From: CAWCTD01 sp963798455
GTDB lineage: Bacteria; Acidobacteriota; Terriglobia; Bryobacterales; Bryobacteraceae
NCBI GenBank assembly: GCA_963798455.1
Contig: CAWCTD010000003.1
Coordinates: 2,294,001 to 2,358,000 of the forward strand
Reading direction: 5' to 3'
Length of the DNA stretch: 64,000 bases
Shown: positions 45,534-55,247 of the stretch, piece after piece
Layout: every line of letters starts with the position of its first letter
Numbering within the stretch: position 1 is the first letter of the stretch
The notes under the pieces: model-generated
What the model was told of the DNA's origin: nothing
The model's input: the letters and a program-made list of their open reading frames with translations, nothing else
Databases searched by the model: none
Translations under genes and position numbers: made by a program

Positions 45534-45670
45534 TAGAAGCTTGTTGAAAAACCTGTCCGAATGCGGACCAGGACAAGACGGGAGTCTTATCCCACACCTG
45601 GAATCAGCGGCTTGCGCCTATGTGGGGTATGTCTCCTGACTTGCCCGGCAGTTTTTTCAACAAGCTCCTA
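45534..45670. repeat. 137-bp palindromic MITE-like element inside the operon
   Basis: Ends TAGRAGCTTGTTGAAAAA (45534-45551) and complement (45653-45670) match with one mismatch. Its right edge supplies the TAG stop of the upstream epimerase gene. The interior holds shorter palindromes. It fills the only sizeable gap in this part of the operon and may affect transcription through it. Confidence 0.75.
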
Positions 45671-47320
45671 ACGGCCGGCCTCCGCGAGCGCGGTGAAGCG
45701 CCGCGCAAAGGCAGCCATGACGTATGTGTCCACCTCATTGTTGTTGCCACGACCGCCCGAAGCCTTTAAGTAGCACTGGTTACTGTAGAGCGCTAGTTTG
45801 TAGTCTTCGACCAGCCGCTGTTCAAAAGCGCCCTTCAACTCGCGGATGCCGTCCTCCAGCCCCCAGTTCGACTGGAAGCCGGTCAGCCTCGATGTCTTGT
45901 CGAACGAAACCCGGTAGTTTCGCCGGTCGCTGTTCTCCACGTCTTTCACCCGGGTCTTGGGGAAGACCTGGCGGATGTTCTCCGCGACCTGAGCCAGCGT
46001 GTAGTTCATACGCGAGTCTCCGAGATTGAGGATTTGGCCCCCGACGATGGAGACCGGCGTGTCCAGGATCGTCAAGATGCCTTCCGCCACGTCGCGGACG
46101 TGGATGAACGGCCGCCACTGTTCTCCGTTGTAGATAGTGATGAACCCTTCCTGGTACGCCTTGGCGGTCAGCAGATTCACCACCAGGTCGAATCTCGGCC
46201 GGTAGGAATGCCCGAAAACCGTGGCCAGACGCAGAATGATCGGGTGAAAGAGCTCCGATGCCTCTTCGAGCAGCGCGCGCTCGGACTGGACCTTCGTGTG
46301 CGCGTAGAGGGAGAGGGGACGGACTGGAGAAGTTTCCTCCATCAGCTCATCCGACGCCCCATAAACGCTGCATGTCGAAGCGAAGATGAGCCTGCGGACC
46401 TTGGCTCCCTTGGCTACCTCAATGAGCATCCGCGTCGCGGCGTAGTTCGTCTCCAGTGCTGTCTGCCGCTCCTGCTCACAGGCCGGATCGCCGACGATGG
46501 CGGCAAGATGAATGATCGCTTCCACCCCGTCCACCGCGCGGACGACGCTCTTGATGTTCCTGCAATCGCCGACCAGCAGCTCCATGTTCGGGTGGCCGAA
46601 CAGGCCCCTCAATGCCGCGTTGCCGTAGACCAGGCTGTCCAGCACGCGCACCTTCCTGCCCGAGGCGATCAGCCTGCGCACCAGGACTGAGCCAATGTAG
46701 CCCGCCCCCCCCACGACCAGCACGGGAGCCTCGTCCTTGGAAACCGCGCGCACGTAGTTCGGAAGGGATTCCCGCGTGTGTGGCGAGTCCAGCCACGACT
46801 TGACCCAGCGGGTTCCGAGAGTCCCCGAGAAGGAGAGCCCCATGAACAAGCTTGCGGCGGAGGCGTGCAGCACATCCAGCCCGCCACCAAACCCACGCGC
46901 AATAGCGTAAGAGACGGCCGACATGAGGCAGGCGCGGAGAACATTGAGCCGGGCCGTCCTCCAGTTTCGAAACTGAGCCCGCGAGTAGCAGCCGTTCGCG
47001 AGGAAGAGGAGAGGCAACAGCAGGGAGAACGGGACCAAGGTTCCCAGGTAGTAGCTCATCACCGTGGCGGCGTCGGTACGAGGCGCTCCGGACGCGCTGT
47101 ACACCAGCCACAACAGCATAACGAACAGCGTGGTGATTCCCGCGCACTGCACGGCCACGAAATCGCCCAGTATCCAAGCCGTGATGACTTGCCGGCTGGA
47201 ACCGGCCGTCAGCCGTGAAAAGTAACTCTCAACGAAACGAAATCCCCGTTTGAACGCCAGCGACTGGCCCGCGAGGTTGAAACTGCTCAATGCTGCCCCA
47301 GACATATCGTTTGCCCCCAA
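45668..47320 (-). CDS. membrane-domain/NAD-dependent epimerase fusion
   Basis: A 550-residue protein. Residues 45-185 have about four membrane segments (WILGDFVAVQCAGITTLFVML, LVPFSLLLPLLFLANGCY). Residues 198-500 form an extended SDR with GGAGYIGS (about residue 203), STCSVYGASDE, catalytic YAHTK and FIHVRDVAEGIL. The arrangement resembles CapD/WbpM-type membrane nucleotide-sugar enzymes. Here, however, the SDR belongs to the galactose-epimerase/dTDP-sugar branch. The reaction could be 4-epimerisation or 4-reduction of a nucleotide sugar. Its stop is provided by the MITE. Confidence 0.82.
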   Translation of the reverse strand: MGANDMSGAALSSFNLAGQSLAFKRGFRFVESYFSRLTAGSSRQVITAWILGDFVAVQCAGITTLFVMLLWLVYSASGAPRTDAATVMSYYLGTLVPFSLLLPLLFLANGCYSRAQFRNWRTARLNVLRACLMSAVSYAIARGFGGGLDVLHASAASLFMGLSFSGTLGTRWVKSWLDSPHTRESLPNYVRAVSKDEAPVLVVGGAGYIGSVLVRRLIASGRKVRVLDSLVYGNAALRGLFGHPNMELLVGDCRNIKSVVRAVDGVEAIIHLAAIVGDPACEQERQTALETNYAATRMLIEVAKGAKVRRLIFASTCSVYGASDELMEETSPVRPLSLYAHTKVQSERALLEEASELFHPIILRLATVFGHSYRPRFDLVVNLLTAKAYQEGFITIYNGEQWRPFIHVRDVAEGILTILDTPVSIVGGQILNLGDSRMNYTLAQVAENIRQVFPKTRVKDVENSDRRNYRVSFDKTSRLTGFQSNWGLEDGIRELKGAFEQRLVEDYKLALYSNQCYLKASGGRGNNNEVDTYVMAAFARRFTALAEAGR

Positions 47321-47389
47321 TTTGAACTCGGATATTTCCCACCGGCGCCGGTTACCCAGCCGGCCGCCGCGCGAGACGTCTAACTACTG

Positions 47390-48586
47390 CTAGTTTCGAT
47401 GGCTACCGATACGATTCGATTCGACCAGTTCCCTGGTCACCTCGATGACGTTGGAAACGTCCTGTTCCGACATCCTTGGATAGAGCGGCAGGGAAAGAAG
47501 TCCCTGGTACAGTTCCTCACAGCAAGGAAACTGGTCCGGCCCGTATCCGAAGGTCTTCTGATAGAAAGGATGCCGGTGCAGCGGGATGAAATGGACGCTG
47601 GCGCCGATCCTGGCCTTCTGGAGCCGCTCGATGAACTCAGCCCGGCCGATCCGCAGCCGGCCCAGGTCCAAACGGACCGCGTACAAGTGATAGGCGTGGC
47701 TGCGATCGGGAAGTTCCGCCGGGAGGACCAGCTCCGGCAGGTCCGCGAAGCCTTCGCGGTACTTCTCGGCGATCTCCTGCCGCATTCTGATCAACTGGTC
47801 CAGACGCCGCAACTGATGCAAGCCCAGCGCGGCCTCGAGATCCGTCATGTTGTATTTGAAGCCGGCTTCGACGACCTCGTAGTACCAGGAGCCCTTCTCC
47901 GCGTAACGTTGCCAGGCATCGCGGCTCATCCCATGGAGAGACAGAAGCCGGATCCGTGTTGCCAGCTCGTCGTCATTCGTTGTGATGGCTCCGCCCTCGC
48001 CCGTCGTCATGTTCTTGGTGGGGTAGAAGCTGAAAGCGACAGCACGGCTGTGCGTCCCAATTCGCCGGCCACGGTACTCCGAGCCAACAGCGTGCGCGGC
48101 ATCTTCGATCACGGGAACGCCGCGCCTGCCGGCGAGCGCCAGGATTTCAGAGAGGTCGCAAGCCTGCCCCCCGTAATGAACCACCACCACCGCCTTGGTC
48201 CGGCTGGTGATCGCTCTCTCGATCGCCTCCACCGAGATCTGGTAGTTCCGGTCGACGTCTACCAGCACGGGCCTGGCTCCGAGGTGCACGACGACGTTGG
48301 CCGTCGCGCAAAAAGTCAGAGTGGGCACGATCACCTCATCCCCTGGGCCGATCTGCTGCGCCGCCAGTGCCAGGTGGAGCGCCGCGGTGCAGGAACTGAC
48401 CGCGATCGCGTGCCTGGCGCCCACATAGGCAGCCAGTTCCGTCTCGAACTGCTTGACCTTGGGCCCGGTGGTGATCCAGCCGGAGCGAAGGCTGTGAACG
48501 ACTTCGCCGATCTCTTCCTCGCCGATCCACGGAAGACTGTATGGCAGGAACGTGGACCGCTCCTGCCGCACGACTGTGCTGGCCAT
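47390..48586 (-). CDS. DegT/DnrJ/EryC1-family PLP-dependent sugar aminotransferase
   Basis: A 398-residue protein: FLPYSLPWIGEEEIGEVVHSLRSGWITTGP start, AVSSCTAALHLAL, VIVPTLTFCATANVV, the PLP-lysine motif YPTKNMTTGEGG and YNMTDLEAALGLHQL. It converts a nucleotide-linked keto sugar to an amino sugar. The ATG abuts the stop of the GNAT gene. With that WecD-like gene it probably makes an N-acetylated dideoxy-amino sugar. Confidence 0.93.
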   Translation of the reverse strand: MASTVVRQERSTFLPYSLPWIGEEEIGEVVHSLRSGWITTGPKVKQFETELAAYVGARHAIAVSSCTAALHLALAAQQIGPGDEVIVPTLTFCATANVVVHLGARPVLVDVDRNYQISVEAIERAITSRTKAVVVVHYGGQACDLSEILALAGRRGVPVIEDAAHAVGSEYRGRRIGTHSRAVAFSFYPTKNMTTGEGGAITTNDDELATRIRLLSLHGMSRDAWQRYAEKGSWYYEVVEAGFKYNMTDLEAALGLHQLRRLDQLIRMRQEIAEKYREGFADLPELVLPAELPDRSHAYHLYAVRLDLGRLRIGRAEFIERLQKARIGASVHFIPLHRHPFYQKTFGYGPDQFPCCEELYQGLLSLPLYPRMSEQDVSNVIEVTRELVESNRIGSHRN

Positions 48587-49555
48587 TTAGAGAAGCCTCC
48601 TGTATGTAAGACTCATGCGCGCCATCTTGAATCCGCATCGCTCGTAGAGCCGGCACGCCCCGACGTTCTGCATTTGCGTACCCACCTCCACGGTCTCCAC
48701 GCCCTGATCCCGGAACCAGTCGAATGCGCCGCTCAAGGTGGCGCTCCCAACCCCTTGGCCGCGCGCCTCCTCAGAGGTCGCGACCAGCACGATGGTCCCG
48801 ACCGGGGGCTTGCCGCCGGCGCCGGCATCTCGCCTCAGTCTGCAAGTGGCGTAGCCCAGCACCCGACTGCGCTTGGTGGCCACCACCACCGCGTCGGCTT
48901 CCTGGCCGCTGCAGGAACGCCGCACCCACGCAGCGTACAGGCGGTCGGCTACGCCCGGCGCCAGTGAGCGGTCGGCATGGAACCGGTCGCAGGTATAGGC
49001 GGTACGGGCGATCGCCAGGATCTGCTCCATGTCCCGAGCTCGGAACAGACGGGCCTCCAGCCCGCCGTTGACCGGCTGCTGAGCCGCCTCACCCAACCGT
49101 GCGGAGAACGTCAAGATACCGTCCACTTGGTCGAAGCCCGCTTGACCTAGAGCGTGAATGGTGGAGAGTTCGCTGGCGGAGACGCGAGCCGTCAAGTACC
49201 GTATGCCTCGTAGGCGGCACTCCTCGGTCACGGTTTTCAGCAGGGAGGACTTCCTCGCGAGAGCTTCCTCGTATCCCCCTGAGGCGACCAGCAAGTCGAG
49301 CCTTGCGGCCGGAATTCCAAGTTGCTCGCTGTCCCAGCCAAGGCGCGTCCAGCAGGCCAGGCCGAGGATTTGAGACCCATTTCGCGTGACTGTACCGAAG
49401 GATTCGTCGCTCGAGAGAAGGCCCAGATCGCGCTCCAGAGCCGCTTCGGACGAAAGTCGCAGAACGGGCGGGTCGTAGCCGTCCTCCTGCCGTGTTCGCA
49501 GCAGATCTGCTACCGATTCCCTGTCTTCTGAAAGGTCGAGTCTGGCTTGTGGCAT
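48587..49555 (-). CDS. GNAT acetyltransferase (WecD-like)
   Basis: A 322-residue protein. The N-terminal half resembles WecD-type sugar N-acetyltransferases (GLACWTRLGWDSEQLGI, YLTARVSASE). The C-terminal half is a GNAT core (TAYTCDRFHADRSL, VLVATSEEARGQGVGSATL, YERCGFKMARM). It likely acetylates the amino group made by the adjacent aminotransferase. Confidence 0.82.
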   Translation of the reverse strand: MPQARLDLSEDRESVADLLRTRQEDGYDPPVLRLSSEAALERDLGLLSSDESFGTVTRNGSQILGLACWTRLGWDSEQLGIPAARLDLLVASGGYEEALARKSSLLKTVTEECRLRGIRYLTARVSASELSTIHALGQAGFDQVDGILTFSARLGEAAQQPVNGGLEARLFRARDMEQILAIARTAYTCDRFHADRSLAPGVADRLYAAWVRRSCSGQEADAVVVATKRSRVLGYATCRLRRDAGAGGKPPVGTIVLVATSEEARGQGVGSATLSGAFDWFRDQGVETVEVGTQMQNVGACRLYERCGFKMARMSLTYRRLL

Positions 49556-50224
49556 CTAGATACCCTGACTGTAAGTGGCGGGGCTGTTCACGCCCTCGCG
49601 TTGAAGAACGTACGGAACTGTCTTGCACATGATGATGAGGTCCAACAGGATCGACTGGCGTTTGACATACTCCACATCCAGGGCTTTGCGGACCTTCCAC
49701 GCAATGGCGTTGCGGCCGCTGATCTGGGCTAGACCGGTGATCCCGGGCTTGACCGCCAGCTTGGTTCTCTCGCTTCTCGTGTAGTAGCGGAGCTGATCCA
49801 CCTGGTCGGGACGAGGTCCAACCAGGCTCATGTCCCCGCGCAGCACGTTCAGCAGTTGGGGTAGTTCATCGAGACTTGTCTGGCGCAGGATGCGGCCGAC
49901 GGGTGTCACTCGCGGGTCGTCCGCGCCGGTGAAGCTGGATCCGTCGGGATTGCGCAAATCCGGAGCGTCCTGGTGCATGCTCCGGAACTTGTAGAGCTTG
50001 AATGGCCTGCCATTCTTCCCCAGCCTGCGGGTGGTGTAGATCACCGGCCCGGGGGACGTCAAGCTTACAGCCAGTGCGCAGGCGCATACGAGCGGGAACA
50101 GCACCACCAGCAGGGCGCCCGAAACGGTCAGGTCGACCAGCCGCTTCGTCAGCTCGTAGAATCTTCGCCGGCGGCCGGCTTTCCCAGGAGCGATTTCCAC
50201 GTGACTGAGGGACGGCGCGTTCAT
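49556..50224 (-). CDS. sugar transferase (phosphoglycosyltransferase)
   Basis: A 222-residue protein with a membrane segment (LTVSGALLVVLFPLVCACALAVSL), YTTRRLGKNGRPFKLYKFRSMH, RQTSLDELPQLLNVL and GDMSLVGPRPDQVDQ, then KPGITGLAQISGRN. It initiates repeat-unit assembly on undecaprenyl phosphate. ATG 50224 overlaps the stop of the upstream ligase gene (ATGA). Two initiating enzymes in one operon suggest alternative first sugars. Confidence 0.92.
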   Translation of the reverse strand: MNAPSLSHVEIAPGKAGRRRRFYELTKRLVDLTVSGALLVVLFPLVCACALAVSLTSPGPVIYTTRRLGKNGRPFKLYKFRSMHQDAPDLRNPDGSSFTGADDPRVTPVGRILRQTSLDELPQLLNVLRGDMSLVGPRPDQVDQLRYYTRSERTKLAVKPGITGLAQISGRNAIAWKVRKALDVEYVKRQSILLDLIIMCKTVPYVLQREGVNSPATYSQGI

Positions 50225-51540
50225 GCGCGGCTCCTCCCATATGCGGCAAGCGCCGGTCTCCATACGGGGATGCGCATTCCCCCGTGCGGCACGGGCGCCG
50301 CCGTTCCGGCGAATCCCCGGGGCGCATATCGGACGGCCCTTCTTGCCACCGCGATCAGGGCAAAACACAGCCACCAGTGCCGCTGATAAAATCCTTCAAT
50401 CCCCATCGAAAGCCCTAACATGGCGCTGTGGGCCACCACCAGGCTCAGCACGTACGGTTTGGCGTCCGCAGCGGCAGCGATGTACGTCTGAAACCCGGCC
50501 AGATACATCCAGGCCATGAGCCCGCCGAACACGCCGAGGCCGATCATGCCGAAGTCCACCAGAAACCAAAGCGCTGTGTTGTGGACAATGAGCCCTTCGG
50601 AATCGAGGAAGCCTCCCAGCCCCATGCCGACAACGGGGTACTTTCTGAACTGAACCAGGCTGTCATCAATCAAGCCCATCCGCTGTTCGATGGTGTCGGG
50701 CCGGTCCAGCATCCTCTTCGGCGACAACAGCCCGAGGCCAATGAACATCAGAATCACCGGCACGCAGGTAGACACGAGGGCGAGCATCCTCAGCGCAGGC
50801 TTCGGCCGGAAGACCAAATACGCGATCCAGCCCGCCGCCAGCGCCATCCATGCCGACCGGGAGAAAGTGAAGGCGATCCCGAGAACCAGAGTCAGGTTGC
50901 AGAAGACGCGCAGCAGGCCCCTGGTGACCGGAACCGGTCCGCGGGAGCCCACCGCGTTGCAAGCCAGGGCCGCCACCAGCAGGCCTCCGTAAGCGTTGGG
51001 GTCGTACAGCATCCCGGACAGCCGCTCGTTTCCGTAGTTCAACGAGGAGAACTGGAGCCCGAAGAGGTAGGAACCCCACAAGGCCGCCAGTGCAACCACG
51101 TTCTGCAAGCTCACGCCCAGCACGAATACCCGCAGAACCTTTCGCAGTTGCCACCAATCTTCGACCTCCGTCGTAATCATGGCGTAAGCCGCGAAGAGGA
51201 TAAGCAGCCCTACCTCTTTGTTCAAGAACTCGTACTGCGACAGGTTTCCCCTTCTCAAGGCGGCTACAAGCAGCCCCACGGCGAACAGCAGAATCAAGCC
51301 AAAATGCCACACGCCCCAGGCCTCCCTGCGAACCCTCAGGCGAGACACGCTGAAGAGCAGATACATGAACACGCACACGTCGGCAATGCCGAGCCTGAAG
51401 TGGGATTGCACGGCATACTGGTACGGAAGCAAGGCGACATAGGCCAGGACCCAGAAGCTGACCTTGCGGCCGGCGCCCGCGACCACCCGTGCGGCTGCCG
51501 TTGCGGGTGTGGTTCGGGAATAGGGAGCGACGGGGTTCAA
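50221..51540 (-). CDS. O-antigen ligase/polymerase (Wzy-like) membrane protein
   Basis: A 439-residue protein with about ten membrane segments. The characteristic periplasmic loop has GMLYDPNAYGGLL, FTFSRSAWMAL and YPVVGMGLGGFLDSEGLIVHNTALWFL. It polymerises or ligates lipid-linked glycan units. It starts 3 bp after the flippase stop. Confidence 0.88.
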   Translation of the reverse strand: MNPVAPYSRTTPATAAARVVAGAGRKVSFWVLAYVALLPYQYAVQSHFRLGIADVCVFMYLLFSVSRLRVRREAWGVWHFGLILLFAVGLLVAALRRGNLSQYEFLNKEVGLLILFAAYAMITTEVEDWWQLRKVLRVFVLGVSLQNVVALAALWGSYLFGLQFSSLNYGNERLSGMLYDPNAYGGLLVAALACNAVGSRGPVPVTRGLLRVFCNLTLVLGIAFTFSRSAWMALAAGWIAYLVFRPKPALRMLALVSTCVPVILMFIGLGLLSPKRMLDRPDTIEQRMGLIDDSLVQFRKYPVVGMGLGGFLDSEGLIVHNTALWFLVDFGMIGLGVFGGLMAWMYLAGFQTYIAAAADAKPYVLSLVVAHSAMLGLSMGIEGFYQRHWWLCFALIAVARRAVRYAPRGFAGTAAPVPHGGMRIPVWRPALAAYGRSRA

Positions 51541-51543
51541 GAT

Positions 51544-52944
51544 TCAGGCCTCCAGAGCGGGCGACACAGGGGATTCCACCAGTTCGAGCGATTCCTGCCG
51601 TCGTGGGTCGGAACGAAACAGCACCCACGCCAGAAGACCAATAGCAATGAGCGTGTGAGCGAGCGCGCTGACGGAGATGGCTATCGCCGCGCCGAGCATG
51701 CCGTAGAGCGGCACTAACAGGTAGCAACCGGCTGTCGTGGTCAGGCAAACGGCGGCAAACATCGGGACCTGGACCTTGAAGCGGCGCGCGGCGGTCACGC
51801 TGGCGCTGAGCATGGAGGCCATGCCTGTCGCCGCCGCCGCGACGCAAAGCCAGACGAACACGTCCGCGTGCTGCGCGTATCGAGGCATGTACAGCACGCC
51901 TAGCAGCGTACGGCCGAAGACTTTCGCCACCGCTACCCCCGCGGCCCCGAGAACCACGACTACGGCGGTCAGCCTGATTACCAGCGAGCGGAACGGCGAG
52001 ATCCGCCGGTCGGCGAAGTATTTCGCGAGCTTCGGCGTCGCCGACTGGCCCAGGGCCTCAGAAACGCCGGTCATGGCCACCATCGTGTAGGCCAAGGCCG
52101 AGAATATTCCGAGGTTCTCTTCACCCAGGTGGTACGCGACGAAGTACCGCGGGATGTTCAGGTTCAATGCCACCAGCATCATCACTACGCCCAGCGGAAA
52201 GGCCAGCCGGAAAAGCGACCAGTGCCTGGCCCAGTCGAATCGAGGTCTCAGCGGGTGGCCCTCTCGACCGGCCGGGCGTCCGGTTCCCTCAAGCCCGCCC
52301 TGCTGGCGGAGCATCCGCCTTCCCCAGCGGAGGTCGTGTGCCGCCCAGATGCACCCCCAGGCGGCCATCATGGCCAGCGTGCTCCACATCACATTGCGGG
52401 TGAGGTAGAGGACCCCCGTCAGCGCGGCCGCGGACAACACCCCGCGAAGCATCATGGACACCCCGACGCGTTTCAGGTCTTCGTAACGCTGGAAAAGCCC
52501 GTAGAACAGATCACTGAAAGACTCGACCGCCTTGGCCATTCCCACCGCTACTATGACTGCGGCGGTGCGCAGGTCGAAACTCCCCAGGAAGGCGATCAGA
52601 GAGATCGCCAGCAGGCCGGCGGAGGTGGTGATGATGCGCAAGCTGAAGTAGTCCGAAAACTGATACTGCGCGCGCGCGTCGGTAGCCTGGACGGCCCTGA
52701 GCTGCAGGTTCGCGAAGGTCAGCGTGGGAGAAGCGATGGCCAGGCCCAGCGCGAACTGTCCCAACATGGCCGGCTGGACAAGTTTTGCCAGGGCGACCAG
52801 TATCATCCACTGGCAGAAGCTGTATATCGCGTTGCCCGCCAGGACCCAGCAGAAGTTCGCACGCAGGCTCCGCCCCACCGCCGCGGCTGGTGTGGCCGCC
52901 GCCAAGACTCGTGACACCGGGTCAACGCCATCCATGCCCGACAC
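51544..52944 (-). CDS. oligosaccharide flippase (Wzx-like)
   Basis: About 466 residues with a dozen hydrophobic segments (NFCWVLAGNAIYSFCQWMILVALAKL, GQFALGLAIASPTLTFANLQLRAV, FSALAYTMVAMTGVSEALG) in the MATE/polysaccharide-transport pattern. GTG 52944 is chosen for its GGGAGAA at 4-5 nt. The frame is open to ATG 53004, which would overlap the kinase gene. It moves lipid-linked repeat units across the membrane. Confidence 0.88.
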   Translation of the reverse strand: MSGMDGVDPVSRVLAAATPAAAVGRSLRANFCWVLAGNAIYSFCQWMILVALAKLVQPAMLGQFALGLAIASPTLTFANLQLRAVQATDARAQYQFSDYFSLRIITTSAGLLAISLIAFLGSFDLRTAAVIVAVGMAKAVESFSDLFYGLFQRYEDLKRVGVSMMLRGVLSAAALTGVLYLTRNVMWSTLAMMAAWGCIWAAHDLRWGRRMLRQQGGLEGTGRPAGREGHPLRPRFDWARHWSLFRLAFPLGVVMMLVALNLNIPRYFVAYHLGEENLGIFSALAYTMVAMTGVSEALGQSATPKLAKYFADRRISPFRSLVIRLTAVVVVLGAAGVAVAKVFGRTLLGVLYMPRYAQHADVFVWLCVAAAATGMASMLSASVTAARRFKVQVPMFAAVCLTTTAGCYLLVPLYGMLGAAIAISVSALAHTLIAIGLLAWVLFRSDPRRQESLELVESPVSPALEA

Positions 52945-52957
52945 GATCTTCTCCCGC

Positions 52958-55225
52958 TCAGCGCTTCGAGTAATACTTGTGGAAATCACGGTAGCCATAC
53001 GCATCCGTGCCCGCGTCGGGGCTCCAGTCGTTCAGTACCGTTCCCAGTACGGGGACGCCGTCCATCTGGAGCCGCTGCGCCGCGGCGACCGCGGTAGGCC
53101 AGCTTGTGCGATTGGCGCGCAGCACCAAGACCACTCCGTCGGTCGAACGGGCCAGGATTCTCGCATCCGCGAAAAGGAGGCTTGGCGGAGCATCGACTAT
53201 CACATGATCGAACTGCTCGCACAACCGCTTGAGGATCTGCTCCATGCGCGGGGCGTGCAGCAGCGAGGCTACGGCCCCCACGGCCGGCCCGCTGGGCAGC
53301 ACATGCAGGTTGGGAACGCCGGTCGTCCTGATCAGCGCGCTGAGCTGCGGCCCGTCGAGCGCGTCCTGATCCGATAGCAGGCTGCTGAGCCCCTGCTCGT
53401 TCTCCAAACCGAAGATCTTGTGCAGTTGCGGGCCGCGCAGGTCGGCGTCCACCAGCAGCACACGCCGGTTGATCTCCGCGAGCGCAACACCGAGGTTACT
53501 CACCACCGTGGTCTTCCCCTCCGCGGGCAGCGGGCTGGTGACGACGAATGCCGCCGGCGCGTCCGCGGCGCCGCGGGTGAAGAGCAGGGACGCGAGCGTG
53601 GCGCGGAAGGATTCCGAGAACACCGACAAGCGCTCGTCCCGGGTGGTGAGTCCAAGCCCGCTTCCGTGCCCATTCGACCCGTTCCGTCTCCTCAGAGCCC
53701 CGTGCTTGGCCCTCGGAATCGCCCCTAATTCGGGTACGTTCAGGTACAATTCCGCTTCCCCTGGCGCCCTCAATGTACGGTCCGCTTGGGCCGAGGCCAC
53801 GACATAAGCGATCCCCAAGGCAAAGCCGGCGAACATGCCTATGCCGAGATTCAACGGAAGGTTGGGCTTGTACGGCCGCAAGGGCGGCTTGGCGGCGGTA
53901 ACCATGCGAATGTTTGAGGGCTGAATCGCGGACGCGATTCCAACCTCTTTGGCCTTTTGCATCATCGCTTCATAGACCTGCCGGTTGACTTCGACCTCGC
54001 GTTTGAGATTGTCGTACGTGGTGGCTTTGAACGACTGGTCGGAAACCAGCGCCGCTTGTGTGGCGTAGGCGTTGGCCAGCAACTGCTCCCGTGTCCGCGA
54101 GGCCTCGTACTCGTGCTGGATCCGCTGGCGGACCCGGTCGCGCTCTTCCCGCTGGGCCGCTTCCAGTTCGGTGATTTGCGCCTGAACTCGCTGCACTTTA
54201 TAGTTCTCCGGTTTCAGCACCGAGCTGAGCTCAGCCATTTGCCTGCGCAGGTCCGTAAGCTTCAGTTGGTCCTCTTGCAGGACGGTGCCCTCGTCGCTGG
54301 ATGTTCCCGCGCCTGGCGACCCGGCTGTCGCCGTCTCGTACAGGGATTGCTTGGCGATGCGGTCCGCGCGCGCCTTTGCCAGTTCCTCTTGCAACAGGTG
54401 GAGGTTCTGTTCCGCCGTGCTGCTCCCCTGGCTGTCGGTAAACAGCAGCCCCTGGGAGCGTGCATACTGCTGAAGTTTGTCTTCGGATGCCGCGAGGTTC
54501 CGCCTGAGTTCGGTCAGTTGAGGATTCAGCCACTCTCCGATCTGCTCCGTCATGCCCGATCGCGCTTCCAACTTTTGCTGAATCAAGGTGCTGGCCAAGG
54601 TGTTGGCCACCTGGGCGGCCAGACCGGGGTCGTGCGACCGGTAGCCGATCCGGATGATTCTTCCCTGCCTGGGGGTCTCGACGGACAGGTTTTCCCTGAG
54701 AACAGTAACGGCATTGTCCGCGTTGCGATCGAGTGGCGGCGAAGCCCCAAGCCCCAAGCGCGCCTTTGCGCGGGCGAAGACGCTCCTTCGTTGCATGAAC
54801 TCGCGATTGTGGTCAAGTCCCAGCGTGGCTACAACCCGCTCCAGCAGCGAGTCCTCCTGCAGAGACTCGACCTCCGTGTTCGCCGGGCCATCGGTGGAGC
54901 CGGTGCTGGGGTTCACAGTGGCGTACACGTCCTTCAGGTCCAGAAAGTTCTCGTTCAGACCCTGGACTTCGACCGACGCAGTGGCTTCATACATGGGCGC
55001 CTGCGACAGGCTGAAGGCGAGCGCGCCGGCGACACCCAACAGGACCGCCAGGAATAAGGCGAGCTTCCGCCTGCGGAGGATGGCGGCATAGTCCGTGAGC
55101 CGGTTCGCCTCGATCTCGCCCGCGAGGGGATAGCGCTCGATCCGCGAGAGCGGCAGCGGAGCCGGCGACCTCCCGAGGGCCCTGGGCTCGTCGGCGCCGG
55201 GCACGAGTTCATAGGAATTGTTCAT
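52958..55225 (-). CDS. polysaccharide co-polymerase/BY-kinase (Wzc-like)
   Basis: A 755-residue protein. The N-terminal Wzz domain has a membrane segment (LALFLAVLLGVAGALAFSLS) and a long coiled-coil periplasmic region. A second membrane segment (LNLGIGMFAGFALGIAYVVAS) precedes the kinase domain with Walker A SPLPAEGKTTVVSNLG (Lys about 571), Walker A' LLVDADLRGP and HVIVDAPPSLLFADA. The C-terminus has a short Tyr cluster (YGYRDFHKYY) for autophosphorylation. It controls chain length and export. Confidence 0.93.
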   Translation of the reverse strand: MNNSYELVPGADEPRALGRSPAPLPLSRIERYPLAGEIEANRLTDYAAILRRRKLALFLAVLLGVAGALAFSLSQAPMYEATASVEVQGLNENFLDLKDVYATVNPSTGSTDGPANTEVESLQEDSLLERVVATLGLDHNREFMQRRSVFARAKARLGLGASPPLDRNADNAVTVLRENLSVETPRQGRIIRIGYRSHDPGLAAQVANTLASTLIQQKLEARSGMTEQIGEWLNPQLTELRRNLAASEDKLQQYARSQGLLFTDSQGSSTAEQNLHLLQEELAKARADRIAKQSLYETATAGSPGAGTSSDEGTVLQEDQLKLTDLRRQMAELSSVLKPENYKVQRVQAQITELEAAQREERDRVRQRIQHEYEASRTREQLLANAYATQAALVSDQSFKATTYDNLKREVEVNRQVYEAMMQKAKEVGIASAIQPSNIRMVTAAKPPLRPYKPNLPLNLGIGMFAGFALGIAYVVASAQADRTLRAPGEAELYLNVPELGAIPRAKHGALRRRNGSNGHGSGLGLTTRDERLSVFSESFRATLASLLFTRGAADAPAAFVVTSPLPAEGKTTVVSNLGVALAEINRRVLLVDADLRGPQLHKIFGLENEQGLSSLLSDQDALDGPQLSALIRTTGVPNLHVLPSGPAVGAVASLLHAPRMEQILKRLCEQFDHVIVDAPPSLLFADARILARSTDGVVLVLRANRTSWPTAVAAAQRLQMDGVPVLGTVLNDWSPDAGTDAYGYRDFHKYYSKR

Positions 55226-55247
55226 CGGTGACCTCTTGACTCCAGGT

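Noticed and set aside
47399..48967. 522-codon plus-strand open frame
   Set aside because: Antisense to the DegT aminotransferase and WecD-like genes, which have strong family motifs; a high-GC shadow frame.
50428..51717. 429-codon plus-strand open frame rich in Gln, His and Arg
   Set aside because: Antisense to the ligase/polymerase gene; composition is that of a reverse-strand shadow of a membrane protein.
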